A stretch of DNA of 64,000 nucleotides, taken from Lentisphaerae bacterium ADurb.Bin242. GTDB lineage: Bacteria > Verrucomicrobiota > Lentisphaeria > Victivallales > UBA1829. The notes below the pieces were generated by a model. That model saw only the letters and a program-made list of their open reading frames with translations, was not told where the DNA came from and searched no databases. The position numbers were made by a program, and so were the translations under genes. Of this stretch, positions 35,497-44,072 are shown piece by piece (positions within the stretch are counted from its first letter, which is position 1; each line of letters starts with the position of its first letter). Where the stretch lies: the NCBI GenBank assembly GCA_002069785.1, contig MWCA01000017.1, positions 1-64,000 of the forward strand, given 5' to 3'.

Positions 35497-35975
35497 TTCC
35501 GCAGGCTGTCCACATTTTTTTCGACTTCCTTTGAGGCTTCCTTGTAGAACTCTTTTCCCATTTCCTCGATCTCTTCCTTCACCTTGGCGGTTTTCCGGGA
35601 GATCTCGTCCGCAACGGCGTCGGACTTCCTGTACATGTCGTACGCCTTCCAGCCCAGTTCCGTTTTGGATTGATTGAGCTTTTTCTTGAGTTCCTCGGAC
35701 TGTGCGGAGGTCTTGATCCGGACTTTCCGGGTGTCCGCCGCGGCTTTTTCTTCGAAGGAAGCGACCATCTGGCGGAAATATTCGTTGGAACGCATCCAGG
35801 AATAGGAAATCTTGGCGCGGACCCGCTGGAGAACGCTGTCCACTTCCATGCGGGTGCGGTCATAGGCCGAAGGGGTCTGCGCCGGTTCGGGCGTCCGCTT
35901 CGGCTCCGCCGACCGGAGCGGGAAAAGGATGCAGAAAAGGAGAATAAAAACCAGAAGCGTTGTCTTTCCGGACAT
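35493..35975 (-). CDS. Secreted helical/coiled-coil protein of unknown function
   Basis: A 160-residue protein. Residues 1-22 (MSGKTTLLVFILLFCILFPLRSA) form a signal peptide or membrane anchor. The remainder is charged and predicted helical, with Lys/Glu-rich heptads (residues 75-160). No family is recognised. The ATG at 35975 follows AAGGAGG; in-frame upstream sequence overlaps fabH. It lies 16 bp after fabH and overlaps the amidohydrolase start. Confidence 0.7.
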   Translation of the reverse strand: MSGKTTLLVFILLFCILFPLRSAEPKRTPEPAQTPSAYDRTRMEVDSVLQRVRAKISYSWMRSNEYFRQMVASFEEKAAADTRKVRIKTSAQSEELKKKLNQSKTELGWKAYDMYRKSDAVADEISRKTAKVKEEIEEMGKEFYKEASKEVEKNVDSLRK

Positions 35976-35991
35976 GACTTGCCTCCTTCCG

Positions 35992-36984
35992 TTACCAGCG
36001 GATGAGCATGGCTCCCCAGGTGAGGCCTCCGCCGAAAGCGGTGATGAGAACGCAATCATCCTTCTTGAGCTTTCCGCCGCGGCAAAGCTCGTCCAGGCAG
36101 ATTCCGATGGAAGCGGCGGAGGTATTGCCGTATTTTTCGATATTGACATAAACGCGTTCCACCGGGATGTCCAGGCGCTGGGCGGCTGCGGAAATGATCC
36201 GCATGTTCGCCTGATGCGGAATCACCCATGCGATTTCTTCCGCTGAAATCCCCGAAACCGTCAGAACTTCCTTGCAGGAGTCGACCAGGCCGGCCACCGC
36301 CAGCTTGAAGAGCTCTTTCCCGGACATCTGGATGCAATGCAGATGCTGATCGACCGTCTCATGGGAGGCGGGTTTCGCGGAACCGCCCGCCGGCATGGAA
36401 AGAAGATCGGCATAAATTCCGGCCGCGCCGATCTTGGATTCCACCACGAAATCGGGCTGATCGTTTTCCATATTGTTGTACAGGACCACCGCGCTCGCGC
36501 CGTCTCCGAACAGCACGCAGGTGGAGCGGTCCTCCCAGTTGACGATGGAGGAAAGCTTGTCCGCACCGAGGACCAGGGCGTAGCGGTATTTCCGGGGAAA
36601 CGCCTTGAGAAGCGAGTAGGCGACCTCGAGGGAATAGATCAGTCCGGTGCAGGCGGCGACCAGATCGTAGCAGGCGGCGTTGACCGCGCCGATTTTTCGT
36701 TGAAGCACGCACGCCGTACTGGGAAAAATGGTGTCGGGAGTGGCGGTGGCGATCGAGATCAGATCGAGCTGTTCGGGCTGGATTCCGGCCATTTCAATGG
36801 CGCGGAGAGCGGCCTGTTTCGCCAGCTCCGAGGTCGGAGTGTCTTTATCGGCGATATGGCGTTCCTTGATCCCGGTCCGGCTGGTGATCCATTCGTCCGT
36901 GGTATCGACCATTTTCTCAAGGTCGCTGTTCCTTAAAATCCGATCCGGCGTATAGGACCCTGTTCCGATGATTCTGATTGACAT
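35992..36984 (-). CDS. fabH: 3-oxoacyl-ACP synthase III (KAS III)
   Basis: A 330-residue thiolase-fold enzyme that starts fatty acid synthesis by condensing acetyl-CoA with malonyl-ACP. The catalytic triad is C112 (LVAACTGLI), H257 (IPHQANMRI) and N287 (YGNTSAAS). Length and motifs match FabH. It lies 45 bp after plsX in the order rpmF-plsX-fabH, found in many bacteria. Confidence 0.96.
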   Translation of the reverse strand: MSIRIIGTGSYTPDRILRNSDLEKMVDTTDEWITSRTGIKERHIADKDTPTSELAKQAALRAIEMAGIQPEQLDLISIATATPDTIFPSTACVLQRKIGAVNAACYDLVAACTGLIYSLEVAYSLLKAFPRKYRYALVLGADKLSSIVNWEDRSTCVLFGDGASAVVLYNNMENDQPDFVVESKIGAAGIYADLLSMPAGGSAKPASHETVDQHLHCIQMSGKELFKLAVAGLVDSCKEVLTVSGISAEEIAWVIPHQANMRIISAAAQRLDIPVERVYVNIEKYGNTSAASIGICLDELCRGGKLKKDDCVLITAFGGGLTWGAMLIRW

Positions 36985-37029
36985 TGCTTGCTCCGAATCT
37001 TGTATTTGTATTGCGTCCCGGTTCAGGAA

Positions 37030-38067
37030 CTACATCGAGTGAAACCGTGCGGCAAACGCGGATTTCTCCACCCCGCACTCGTAAATACGGCTGCTGACCT
37101 GTTCCGGAAGGTTCTGCTGCGCGAACTGGTTGGCGACCCGGATTGCGTTCTTGATGGCCTTCGGACTGGAAACGCCGTGTCCGATGATGCAGACCCCGTT
37201 CAAGCCGACGAGCGGCGCTCCGCCGTATTCTTCAAAGTCCCCATGTTTCTTGAGTTCGCTGAAAGCATCCTTCGCCAGGATGGCGCCCGCCTTGCGCACG
37301 GCGTTTTTGGTGAAAGCGTCCCGGAGCCAGGAGAAGGTGGCCTGTGCCAGACTCTCGCTGGTCTTCAGGAGGGCATTGCCCACGAACCCGTCGCAGATCA
37401 CCACGTCGCAGTCGCCGGTGAAGGTGTCGTGCCCCTCCACGTTTCCGATGAAATTGATCGGCATCCTGGAAAGGATCTTGAAGGTCTCCTTTGTCAGTTC
37501 GTTTCCCTTGATGTCTTCGCCGCCCACGGACAGAAGCCCGATGGACGGATTGGAAAGCCCGAAAAGTTTTTTCGAATAGAGTTCGGCCATGACTGCGAAC
37601 TGGGCCAGGTTCATCGGATTGCAGTCCGTGTTGGCGCCGATGTCCGCCATGACCCATTTGCCGTTGATCCGGGGCATGACCGTGGCGAGGCAGGGACGGT
37701 CCACGCCTTTCGACATCCGCATTTTGACGGTGGAAGACGCCACCGCCGCGCCGGTGTGTCCCGCGGACACCATGCCGTCGGCCCTCTGCTCCGCCACCAG
37801 GCCGGCGCAGACCGTGATGGACGAATTTTTCTTGGCGCGGATCGCCGCCGTGGATGGATCGGCCATCTCCACCACCGTCTCGGCATGAACGAATTCAAGC
37901 CTGGAGGACGGTTTCAGATTGTATTTTTCAATGTAGTAGGAAAGCTTTTCCAGATGGCCCACCAGCAGGATATCCACTTCCGGAATCTCCACCAGAGCAT
38001 CCGTGACCGCCTGCATCACTACATCGGGAGCATAATCGCCTCCCATGGCATCCACCGCTATTCTCAT
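37030..38067 (-). CDS. plsX: Phosphate acyltransferase PlsX
   Basis: A 345-residue enzyme that converts acyl-ACP to acyl-phosphate for phospholipid synthesis. The start MRIAVDAMGGDYAPDVVM, the SAGHTGAAVASSTVKMRM motif, DIGANTDCNP and CDGFVGNALLKTSE are characteristic. It is cytosolic or membrane-peripheral. It lies 18 bp downstream of rpmF and upstream of fabH. Confidence 0.97.
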   Translation of the reverse strand: MRIAVDAMGGDYAPDVVMQAVTDALVEIPEVDILLVGHLEKLSYYIEKYNLKPSSRLEFVHAETVVEMADPSTAAIRAKKNSSITVCAGLVAEQRADGMVSAGHTGAAVASSTVKMRMSKGVDRPCLATVMPRINGKWVMADIGANTDCNPMNLAQFAVMAELYSKKLFGLSNPSIGLLSVGGEDIKGNELTKETFKILSRMPINFIGNVEGHDTFTGDCDVVICDGFVGNALLKTSESLAQATFSWLRDAFTKNAVRKAGAILAKDAFSELKKHGDFEEYGGAPLVGLNGVCIIGHGVSSPKAIKNAIRVANQFAQQNLPEQVSSRIYECGVEKSAFAARFHSM

Positions 38068-38085
38068 CGGGGCAAGGGCTCCGTA

Positions 38086-38265
38086 TTATCGGTCTATGGT
38101 CTTGATCTGCCTGCCTTTATAGGTACCGCAATGTTTGCAGACGGTATGCGGAGCAGCGGGTCCTCCGCAGTTGGTGCAGAAATCGGCCTGGACGCCTTCG
38201 TACCGGTTATGCGCCTGACGCTGACGTCTTTTCATTTTCGATACTTTTCTTTTCGGCATTGCCAT
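38086..38265 (-). CDS. rpmF: 50S ribosomal protein L32
   Basis: A 59-residue protein with the L32 start MAMPKRKVSKMKRRQRQAHN and a zinc ribbon of two Cys pairs (CTNCGG and CKHCGTYKG). The ATG at 38265 is preceded by AAGGAGA nine bases away; an ATG six bases later is also possible. It is the first gene of the rpmF-plsX-fabH operon, linking ribosome and lipid production. Confidence 0.96.
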   Translation of the reverse strand: MAMPKRKVSKMKRRQRQAHNRYEGVQADFCTNCGGPAAPHTVCKHCGTYKGRQIKTIDR

Positions 38266-38319
38266 GATGACTATCTCCTTCAAATAGAGTTGATTTTCAG
38301 AAACCATTGTAAAAAACGA

Positions 38320-38347
38320 AATATACTCCGCATTTCCTTTTTTTCAA
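38320..38347 (-). promoter_or_regulatory. Promoter of the rpmF-plsX-fabH operon
   Basis: On the minus strand TTGAAA (38342-38347) and TATATT (38320-38325) are 16 bp apart, about 55 bp before the rpmF start and directly downstream of the tlyA terminator. Confidence 0.6.
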
Positions 38348-38359
38348 ATGTTGACTGCG

Positions 38360-38398
38360 AAAAACCCCGAAGAAACCGCCGATTTTTCTCTCGGCGGT
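38360..38398 (-). terminator. Rho-independent terminator of tlyA
   Basis: A perfect 8-bp stem, ACCGCCGA (38375-38382) and TCGGCGGT (38391-38398), with an 8-nt loop. In minus-strand reading it is followed by TTTCTTCGGGGTTTTT. It separates tlyA from the rpmF operon. Confidence 0.7.
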
Positions 38399-38444
38399 CC
38401 GCCGGATTCACGCCTCCCCGTTCCTTTCGGAGCGGGACCGGACA

Positions 38445-39200
38445 TCACAGGGAAACGGCTCCGGCGGCTCCTTTCCGGAAGAGGGCGACATATTCCCGGT
38501 TGCCTTTCGGACCCTTCAGCGGGGAGTCGGAGGCGTCGATCAGATGCCAGCCCAGTCCGGAAGCCGCCGCACAGACTTTGTCCAGGGCGGCCCGGCGGAC
38601 CCTGTCGTCCGTCACGACTCCGCCGGGAGGGACGTCCTCCCGGGGCGTCTCGAACTGCGGCTTGACCAGGAGGAAGGCCAGCGCTCCCTCCTTCATGACC
38701 GAATCGGCGGCGGAAAGGAGCTTCGCGGCGGAAATGAAGGAAACATCCATGGTCAGGACATCGATTTTTTCCGGAATGATCTCCGGAGAGAGGGTCCGGG
38801 CGTTGACGCCTTCCAGGCAGATCACGCGCGGATCGGAACGCAGTTTCCAGTGCAGAAGGCCGCGTCCGACGTCCACCGCATATACTTTTTCGGCGCCGCG
38901 GGAAAGCATCAGGTCGGTAAAGCCGCCGGTTGAAGCGCCGATGTCGGCCGCGACCCGGCCGCGAAGGTCGGGGGCGAACTTGTCCAGGGAATCGCGCAGC
39001 TTGTACGCGCCGCGGCTGACGAACTCGCCGCCGGAATCGACCCGAAGGACGGCGTCCGCTTCGAAAAGCTGGGACGGTTTGACGATCAGCGTGTCTTTTC
39101 CGCTGCGGACCTTTCCGGCCATGACCAGGAGCGCGCCTTCCTCCCGGCTTCCGCAGTGCCCATGTTCATACAGCAGCTCATCCGCCCGTTTTTTCTTCAT
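38445..39200 (-). CDS. tlyA: TlyA-family rRNA 2'-O-methyltransferase (hemolysin A family)
   Basis: A 251-residue protein with an N-terminal S4 RNA-binding domain (KKKRADELLYEHGHCGSREEG...) and an FtsJ-like methyltransferase domain (VAADIGASTGGFTDLMLSRGAEKVYAVDVG, then TMDVSFISAAKLL and LLVKPQFE). TlyA methylates 16S and/or 23S rRNA, which in mycobacteria sets capreomycin sensitivity. The name hemolysin is historical. The ATG at 39200 begins the conserved MKKKRADELL; an in-frame ATG at 39233 lacks a ribosome site. It is transcribed divergently from the SpoIIE-type phosphatase. Confidence 0.9.
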   Translation of the reverse strand: MKKKRADELLYEHGHCGSREEGALLVMAGKVRSGKDTLIVKPSQLFEADAVLRVDSGGEFVSRGAYKLRDSLDKFAPDLRGRVAADIGASTGGFTDLMLSRGAEKVYAVDVGRGLLHWKLRSDPRVICLEGVNARTLSPEIIPEKIDVLTMDVSFISAAKLLSAADSVMKEGALAFLLVKPQFETPREDVPPGGVVTDDRVRRAALDKVCAAASGLGWHLIDASDSPLKGPKGNREYVALFRKGAAGAVSL

Positions 39201-39240
39201 GAAAACCCTGTAATTACAGTTAAATTTTTCCAATTCCCGA

Positions 39241-39268
39241 TTGAAAAATCCGGGAAATGCAATAAAGT
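39241..39268 (+). promoter_or_regulatory. Promoter for the GAF-SpoIIE phosphatase gene
   Basis: TTGAAA (39241-39246) and TAAAGT (39263-39268) with a 16-bp spacer. A perfect 6-bp inverted repeat (TTCCCG/CGGGAA, 39236-39258) overlaps the -35 box. Confidence 0.5.
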
Positions 39269-39312
39269 TAAGTGTCAGTCATGTTAAAATCAAACGGAGC
39301 GATACTCTTTTT

Positions 39313-40749
39313 ATGAAAATTCCGGTGTTTTTATTTCTCTTCCTGGCAATACTGGCGGTCTTCATGACAATCGGATTCATCGTTCAGCGGACGCGTCTGG
39401 CCGTTCTCCGGAAACGGCTGAAGATCGCCATGCACAACAGTGTGGAAATCAGCACGTTCCTGTCCCTCTTCTCCAAAAATATGAAGACCCGCGCGGACAT
39501 CGACAACTGGATGAACGTCACGGCGCGGTATGTTTCGGAACTGGTGGACGCGCAAAGCGTATGCGTCTTCGCACTGGAGGGGGAACTGCTGAAACCGGTC
39601 GGCGTGTCGGGCCCGTTCCCCCTGTTTCACAAGACGACGTCCAGTTATATCATGACCAAGCCGAAATATCTGATGGAGCAGCTCCGGCGGGAACGGATTC
39701 CGATCGGAGAGGGCATTGTCGGAAGAGTGGCGCAGACCCGGAAGGAAGTCATGCTCAACGGCGAGGACCTCACCGGAGCGCGCCTGTACATCACCGATCC
39801 CCTGGTGCCGATCGAATGCGTCATGGCCATCCCGATCATCAGCGAAGGGGTTGTCACGGGAGTCATCTGCGCGGTGAACAACGTTCAGGAGAACCATTCC
39901 TTCTTCACCGCGGAACAGTTCGGCCGCTTCAAATTCATCGCCGGACAGGTGGAACTGGCCCAGCGGATCCTGGAAGCCTACTCGAAACTCAGCGAACAGC
40001 AGCGGCTGAACCAGGAACTGGAATTCGCCCGGAATCTTCAACGTTCCCTGCTGCCGGAAACGTTTCCGGTCTGGGGATTTTTCTCCGTACAGGCGTTCAC
40101 CCGCGCATCCAAGGAGGTCAGCGGCGACTTCTACGACTTCGTCCAGATCGATGACGACCGGCTGCTGGTCGTCATCGGGGACGCCTGCGGCAAGGGCATC
40201 CCCGCGTGCATGGTCACCGCCATGACCCGCAGCTTCATCCGCGCCAACATCGACCGCTTCACCTCCCTGATGGACCTCCTCCTGGAACTCAACGACAATC
40301 TTTACCGCGACGCCGGCGCTGGACGCTATATCACGCTCGGATGCTGTCTCCTGAACCGTCGCGACTCCACCCTCGAATACGCCCGCGGCGGCCATACCGA
40401 GCTGCTGATCTACATCCGCGAACACATCCGTTCCATCTTCCCGGACGGCGCGGGGATCGGGCTCCTTCCCAGCGAGGACGTCGAGTTCGACACCCTCTGC
40501 ATCGAATTCTCCCCGAACATGTCCGTCCTGATGTTCACGGACGGCATCAATGAAGCGACCTCCCCGAAAAACGGCGAATATTTCGGCGTATCCCGCCTGA
40601 CGGAGCTCTACCGCGAATCCTGTCTCAACAAGGACGAGCCCGCCGCATTCATTCAGAAAACCATCCATGCGGTCGATGAATTCGCCCAGACTCCGAACGG
40701 AGACGGGCAGGAGGACGACCAGACCATGGTGATGATCCGCCATATCTAA
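39313..40749 (+). CDS. PP2C-type (SpoIIE/RsbU) protein phosphatase with a membrane anchor and GAF domain
   Basis: A 478-residue protein. One N-terminal membrane helix (residues 2-22), then a GAF domain (about 50-220, with GEGIVGRVAQTRKEVMLNGED and AIPIISEGVVTGVICAVNN), then a coiled-coil link and a SpoIIE phosphatase domain. Metal and catalytic motifs are all kept: VSGDFYDF, GDACGKGIPACMV, ARGGHTELL, MFTDGINEA and EDDQTMVMI. Such proteins dephosphorylate anti-sigma antagonists in partner-switching systems. No STAS or anti-sigma gene lies adjacent, so the target is unknown. The ATG at 39313 falls after the promoter. Confidence 0.88.
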   Translation: MKIPVFLFLFLAILAVFMTIGFIVQRTRLAVLRKRLKIAMHNSVEISTFLSLFSKNMKTRADIDNWMNVTARYVSELVDAQSVCVFALEGELLKPVGVSGPFPLFHKTTSSYIMTKPKYLMEQLRRERIPIGEGIVGRVAQTRKEVMLNGEDLTGARLYITDPLVPIECVMAIPIISEGVVTGVICAVNNVQENHSFFTAEQFGRFKFIAGQVELAQRILEAYSKLSEQQRLNQELEFARNLQRSLLPETFPVWGFFSVQAFTRASKEVSGDFYDFVQIDDDRLLVVIGDACGKGIPACMVTAMTRSFIRANIDRFTSLMDLLLELNDNLYRDAGAGRYITLGCCLLNRRDSTLEYARGGHTELLIYIREHIRSIFPDGAGIGLLPSEDVEFDTLCIEFSPNMSVLMFTDGINEATSPKNGEYFGVSRLTELYRESCLNKDEPAAFIQKTIHAVDEFAQTPNGDGQEDDQTMVMIRHI

Positions 40750-40766
40750 CAGAAAGGCTTCCGGCA

Positions 40767-41099
40767 ATGAAAAAAACGATTCGGATGATTTTCCTTCTTC
40801 CGTTCCTGGCGGCCGGTCTTTGCGGTTGCGCTTCCAAGGAGAATGAAGAAAATCAATATACCGGCAAATTCATGGAAAACGACCCTTCCAGGACCGCCAG
40901 CAGCAGCCAGGCCGCCACCCTGACGGAAGTCTTTCAGAAGGAACGGGACAGGCGGGAGGAAAAACGGCTGAAATTCCAGGATGTCTCGCGCCCGATGAAT
41001 CAGGACTCCTACAAGGTTTTTCCGTGGAAAAGCGGCTCCACTCCGCGCAGCGAACAGCTGCACGAGGCCAGCCGCGAAGGCTCGAATTCGATCTTTTAA
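40767..41099 (+). CDS. Small lipoprotein of unknown function
   Basis: A 110-residue protein with a lipoprotein signal peptide; the lipobox LCGC puts the lipidated Cys at residue 21. The mature part is polar and predicted disordered or helical (VFQKERDRREEKRLKFQ), with no recognised domain. It follows the phosphatase by 17 bp and precedes hldD by 34 bp. Confidence 0.7.
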   Translation: MKKTIRMIFLLPFLAAGLCGCASKENEENQYTGKFMENDPSRTASSSQAATLTEVFQKERDRREEKRLKFQDVSRPMNQDSYKVFPWKSGSTPRSEQLHEASREGSNSIF

Positions 41100-41133
41100 C
41101 ATCCATCCCTCAGCAAAGGAAAGGAAACCGGTC

Positions 41134-42108
41134 ATGAAATATATTGTCACTGGAGCCGCCGGCCTGATCGGGAGCGCCCTCATCTGGAAACTCAATCAGG
41201 CGGGAGTGGAGGATATCCTGGCCGTCGACCATCTCGGGACTTCCGAGAAATGGAAGAATCTCCGGGCCCTCTCGTATGCCGACTATATGGAGAAGGATGT
41301 CTTCCTGGAACGCCTGGCCGCCGGAGCCCTCCCGCGCGACGTGGAAGTCATCTTTCACATGGGAGCCTGTTCCTCCACCATGGAAAAGGATGCCACCTAT
41401 CTGATCTCCAACAACTTCGACTACACCCGGAAGCTCGCCCTCTATTCCGTCACGCACGGAGTCCGGTTCCTGTACGCCTCCAGCGCAGCCACCTACGGCG
41501 GCGGGGAACACGGTTACGTAGACGACGAGGACAAGCTTTCCGCCCTCCGTCCCCTGAACATGTACGGATATTCCAAGCAGATGTTCGATCTCTGGGCGAA
41601 ACGCCAGGGGTTCCTTTCCAAAATCACGGGCGTGAAATTCACCAACGTCTTCGGACCGAACGAGCTCCACAAGGGCGAAATGCGCAGCGTGGTCTGCCGT
41701 GCCTACGAACAGATCCGCGACACCGGAAAGGTCCGCCTTTTCAAATCCTACGTCCCGGAATATGCCGACGGCGAGCAGAAGCGGGATTTCATCTATGTCA
41801 AGGACGCCGTTTCCATGGTCCTCTTCCTGATCGAAAATAAATGCAGGGGCATCTACAACATCGGAAGCGGCCGGGCCGAAACCTGGAACTCGCTGGCCGC
41901 CGCGGTCTTCAAGGCCATGGACAAACCGGTGAACATCGAATATATTGAAATGCCGGAGCATCTGCGCGGAAAATATCAATACTATACTTGCGCGGACATC
42001 GCCAAGCTGCGCGGAGCCGGATATTCCACCGTCGTCACTCCGCTGGTGGACACCGTTGACGACTACATCCGCAACTACATCTCCCGCGGACACTTCCTCG
42101 GCGACTGA
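41134..42108 (+). CDS. hldD: ADP-L-glycero-D-manno-heptose 6-epimerase
   Basis: A 324-residue short-chain dehydrogenase-type epimerase for the heptose of LPS inner core. The NAD(P) motif is TGAAGLIGS (residues 6-14; family consensus is usually TGGAGFIGS). Y144-x-x-x-K148 (MYGYSKQMF) and the upstream YASSAATYG provide the catalytic residues, and NVFGPNELHKGEMRSVV is typical of HldD/RfaD. AAAGGAAAGGAAA precedes the ATG. With lpxK it indicates a heptose-containing LPS. Confidence 0.93.
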   Translation: MKYIVTGAAGLIGSALIWKLNQAGVEDILAVDHLGTSEKWKNLRALSYADYMEKDVFLERLAAGALPRDVEVIFHMGACSSTMEKDATYLISNNFDYTRKLALYSVTHGVRFLYASSAATYGGGEHGYVDDEDKLSALRPLNMYGYSKQMFDLWAKRQGFLSKITGVKFTNVFGPNELHKGEMRSVVCRAYEQIRDTGKVRLFKSYVPEYADGEQKRDFIYVKDAVSMVLFLIENKCRGIYNIGSGRAETWNSLAAAVFKAMDKPVNIEYIEMPEHLRGKYQYYTCADIAKLRGAGYSTVVTPLVDTVDDYIRNYISRGHFLGD

Positions 42109-42125
42109 TTCCGAAAAAACGCCGT

Positions 42126-42860
42126 TTACGCCGGAGAATGGGCGAGAACGAAGTCCACGACTTGGGAAGGATCGTCGTATCCGTGCGGATGGTGTCCCAC
42201 ATACGGACGCCTCAATACTTTGATCTCTCCGCCCAGTTCCCGGTAACGTTTTTCGAGCCGGTCCGAATGCAGCGCGGGAATCACCACTTCGTCGGCCGTG
42301 CCGACCACGAGGATCACGGGAATTTTTGCACGGACCAGTATATCGAGATGTTCCATGGGATTCAACTTGGAAATCCGCGGATCGCCGGGCGACTTGAATC
42401 CGTAGGCCGCATAGACTTTTCCACGGTTGCCTTCGGGATACTCCCGCAGGTCGCACACCGGAGCGTCCCCGTAAATGACCGCGACCTTCTCTGGATTTTC
42501 CATGGCGAAACGGAAGGAATACAGCCCGCCCATGCTCAGTCCCATCAGCATGGCTTTCTTGTGAAATCCGAGCTTCATGAGCATGGCGTAAAACGCTTCG
42601 AGGACTTTCATGCCTTCGGGCGAAGCCCATGTGCCGTGAACATTCACATGAACATGATGGAATCCTTTCGCCAGAAGCTCCGGCGCCGCGCACCGTTCGA
42701 CAAACGCGTCCGGCCACTCCAGACACCAGGACCACGGCACTCCTTCCGCCGGTTTTTCCGGCTCCACGATAAAAGCGTCATGACCTTCAAACCGGAATTT
42801 GTGCTTGACTCCGCCGAACCATTTTTCCGTGCTTCCCGCCGGATATTCGATCTTTTCCAT
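42126..42860 (-). CDS. Alpha/beta hydrolase of unknown substrate
   Basis: A 244-residue hydrolase with the nucleophile elbow GLSMGG (about residue 109 in the long form). A probable acidic residue lies in VVGTADEVV and a histidine in VGHHPHGYDD, so a Ser-Asp-His triad is complete. There is no signal peptide. The ATG at 42860 is slightly preferred over 42890 because AAAGAGAAA precedes it; either is possible. Its 3' end faces that of hldD, 17 bp away. It lies just downstream of the locus A operon but has its own promoter. An esterase or carbohydrate-linked hydrolase is inferred. Confidence 0.75.
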   Translation of the reverse strand: MEKIEYPAGSTEKWFGGVKHKFRFEGHDAFIVEPEKPAEGVPWSWCLEWPDAFVERCAAPELLAKGFHHVHVNVHGTWASPEGMKVLEAFYAMLMKLGFHKKAMLMGLSMGGLYSFRFAMENPEKVAVIYGDAPVCDLREYPEGNRGKVYAAYGFKSPGDPRISKLNPMEHLDILVRAKIPVILVVGTADEVVIPALHSDRLEKRYRELGGEIKVLRRPYVGHHPHGYDDPSQVVDFVLAHSPA

Positions 42861-42934
42861 TTTCTCTTTCACCCGTTGAACAGATTGCATTTCCGCACCG
42901 GCGGAAACAGTTTATCGGAAAATCATCCGGGATA

Positions 42935-42962
42935 AATATACCTCTCTTTGCCGTTTTCTCAA
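42935..42962 (-). promoter_or_regulatory. Promoter for the alpha/beta hydrolase gene
   Basis: On the minus strand TTGAGA (42957-42962) and TATATT (42935-42940) with a 16-bp spacer, about 75 bp before the ATG at 42860. Confidence 0.5.
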
Positions 42963-43027
42963 ACGGAATTCCCCCGCCCTCTCCATAACTTCCGGGTTTT
43001 ATTTTTTAAGGCGCGGAAAACGGAAAT

Positions 43028-44035
43028 TCAGAAATCTTCCGGGAGAATCTTCATCACTTCGTTTGCGATTTTCAAACGCGCCTGGATTCCCTCGTCATGA
43101 TCCCCAAACAGGTTGGTCAGGACAATGAGGAAGAACTGTTTTTCGGGATCGATCCAGAAGGTCTGCCCGCTGGAACCGCTGTGGAAAATCGTCTTTTCAG
43201 AGAAGCCGTCCGGCATCAGCGCCCTGTGCTTGTTCCAGCCCAGCGAACGCTCATACATGCCTTCCGGCGCCTTGTTCGGAAAAAATTCCCGTTCGACGAT
43301 GTCCGTCAGAAAAACTCCTTTCCCGTTCCGCAGAATCATCCGTGCGTATCGGGCGATGTCCGGCGCGGTCGTGAATATTCCCGCATTGCCGACCACATGG
43401 GGATACAGTATCCGCGCCCAGCGGTCGAAGATGATCCCGGGATCGCTGTCCACGCAGCGCCCGTGCCGGACCAGGCGCGGACGGGTGTGTTCCAGCGGCG
43501 CGCCCCAGTTCGTGTCGGTCATGTGGAGCAGAGCGAAGATATTTTCCCGCGCGAACACTTCCAGCGGGGTTTCCGTCACATTCTCGATGATGAAGCCGAG
43601 AAAATGGTAGTTGACGCAGCAATAACGGTATTGTGTCATCGGCGGGAAGGGAAAGCCGGAACCGAGCATCCGGCGCATCAGTTCGGCGGCATCCGTATTC
43701 AGCGGATAATCCGGTTCGATTCCCGAGTAATGGTATGCCAGATGGCGAACCGTCACCGGCGCCGCGGTTTTCCCGGTGAATTGAGGCAGATATTCCGGAA
43801 ACGGGCGATCCGGGTCGACCAAGCCGCACTCCATGCACAGCGCCAGCGCCGTAGCCGTTCCAACCGGTTTCGACACGCTGGAAACATCGAACACCGTATC
43901 CAGGGACATGGGACGGCGGACGGTGCGGTCGGCCAGCCCCTGTGTGTGCGTGAAAATATCTTTTTCGAGATTTCCGGCGAGAATCACTGTTCCGTCGAAA
44001 ATTCCTTTCCGGATAAAGTCGTCAATCAGTTTCAT
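43028..44035 (-). CDS. Beta-lactamase-family serine hydrolase (class C/esterase type)
   Basis: A 335-residue penicillin-binding-protein-fold hydrolase. The active-site SxxK is S53-V-S-K56 (FDVSSVSKPVG), and the third motif is HSGSSG near residue 295. The middle motif, normally YxN, reads YCC in RYCCVNYHFLG, an apparent loss of the Asn. No signal peptide is seen. Members act as esterases, D-aminopeptidases or transesterases rather than true beta-lactamases. The ATG at 44035 with AAGGAGAG 11 bases upstream is chosen over longer in-frame options. It is the last gene of the locus A operon, 37 bp after the glycoside-hydrolase-like gene. Confidence 0.82.
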   Translation of the reverse strand: MKLIDDFIRKGIFDGTVILAGNLEKDIFTHTQGLADRTVRRPMSLDTVFDVSSVSKPVGTATALALCMECGLVDPDRPFPEYLPQFTGKTAAPVTVRHLAYHYSGIEPDYPLNTDAAELMRRMLGSGFPFPPMTQYRYCCVNYHFLGFIIENVTETPLEVFARENIFALLHMTDTNWGAPLEHTRPRLVRHGRCVDSDPGIIFDRWARILYPHVVGNAGIFTTAPDIARYARMILRNGKGVFLTDIVEREFFPNKAPEGMYERSLGWNKHRALMPDGFSEKTIFHSGSSGQTFWIDPEKQFFLIVLTNLFGDHDEGIQARLKIANEVMKILPEDF

Positions 44036-44072
44036 GGATGGGGAAACTCTCCTTTTCGATCGGTCGGCTGCG

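Noticed and set aside
42104..42130. CGGCG/CGCCG pair between hldD and the alpha/beta hydrolase as a bidirectional terminator
   Set aside because: Only five paired bases with a 16-nt loop and weak U tracts; part of it lies in coding sequence.
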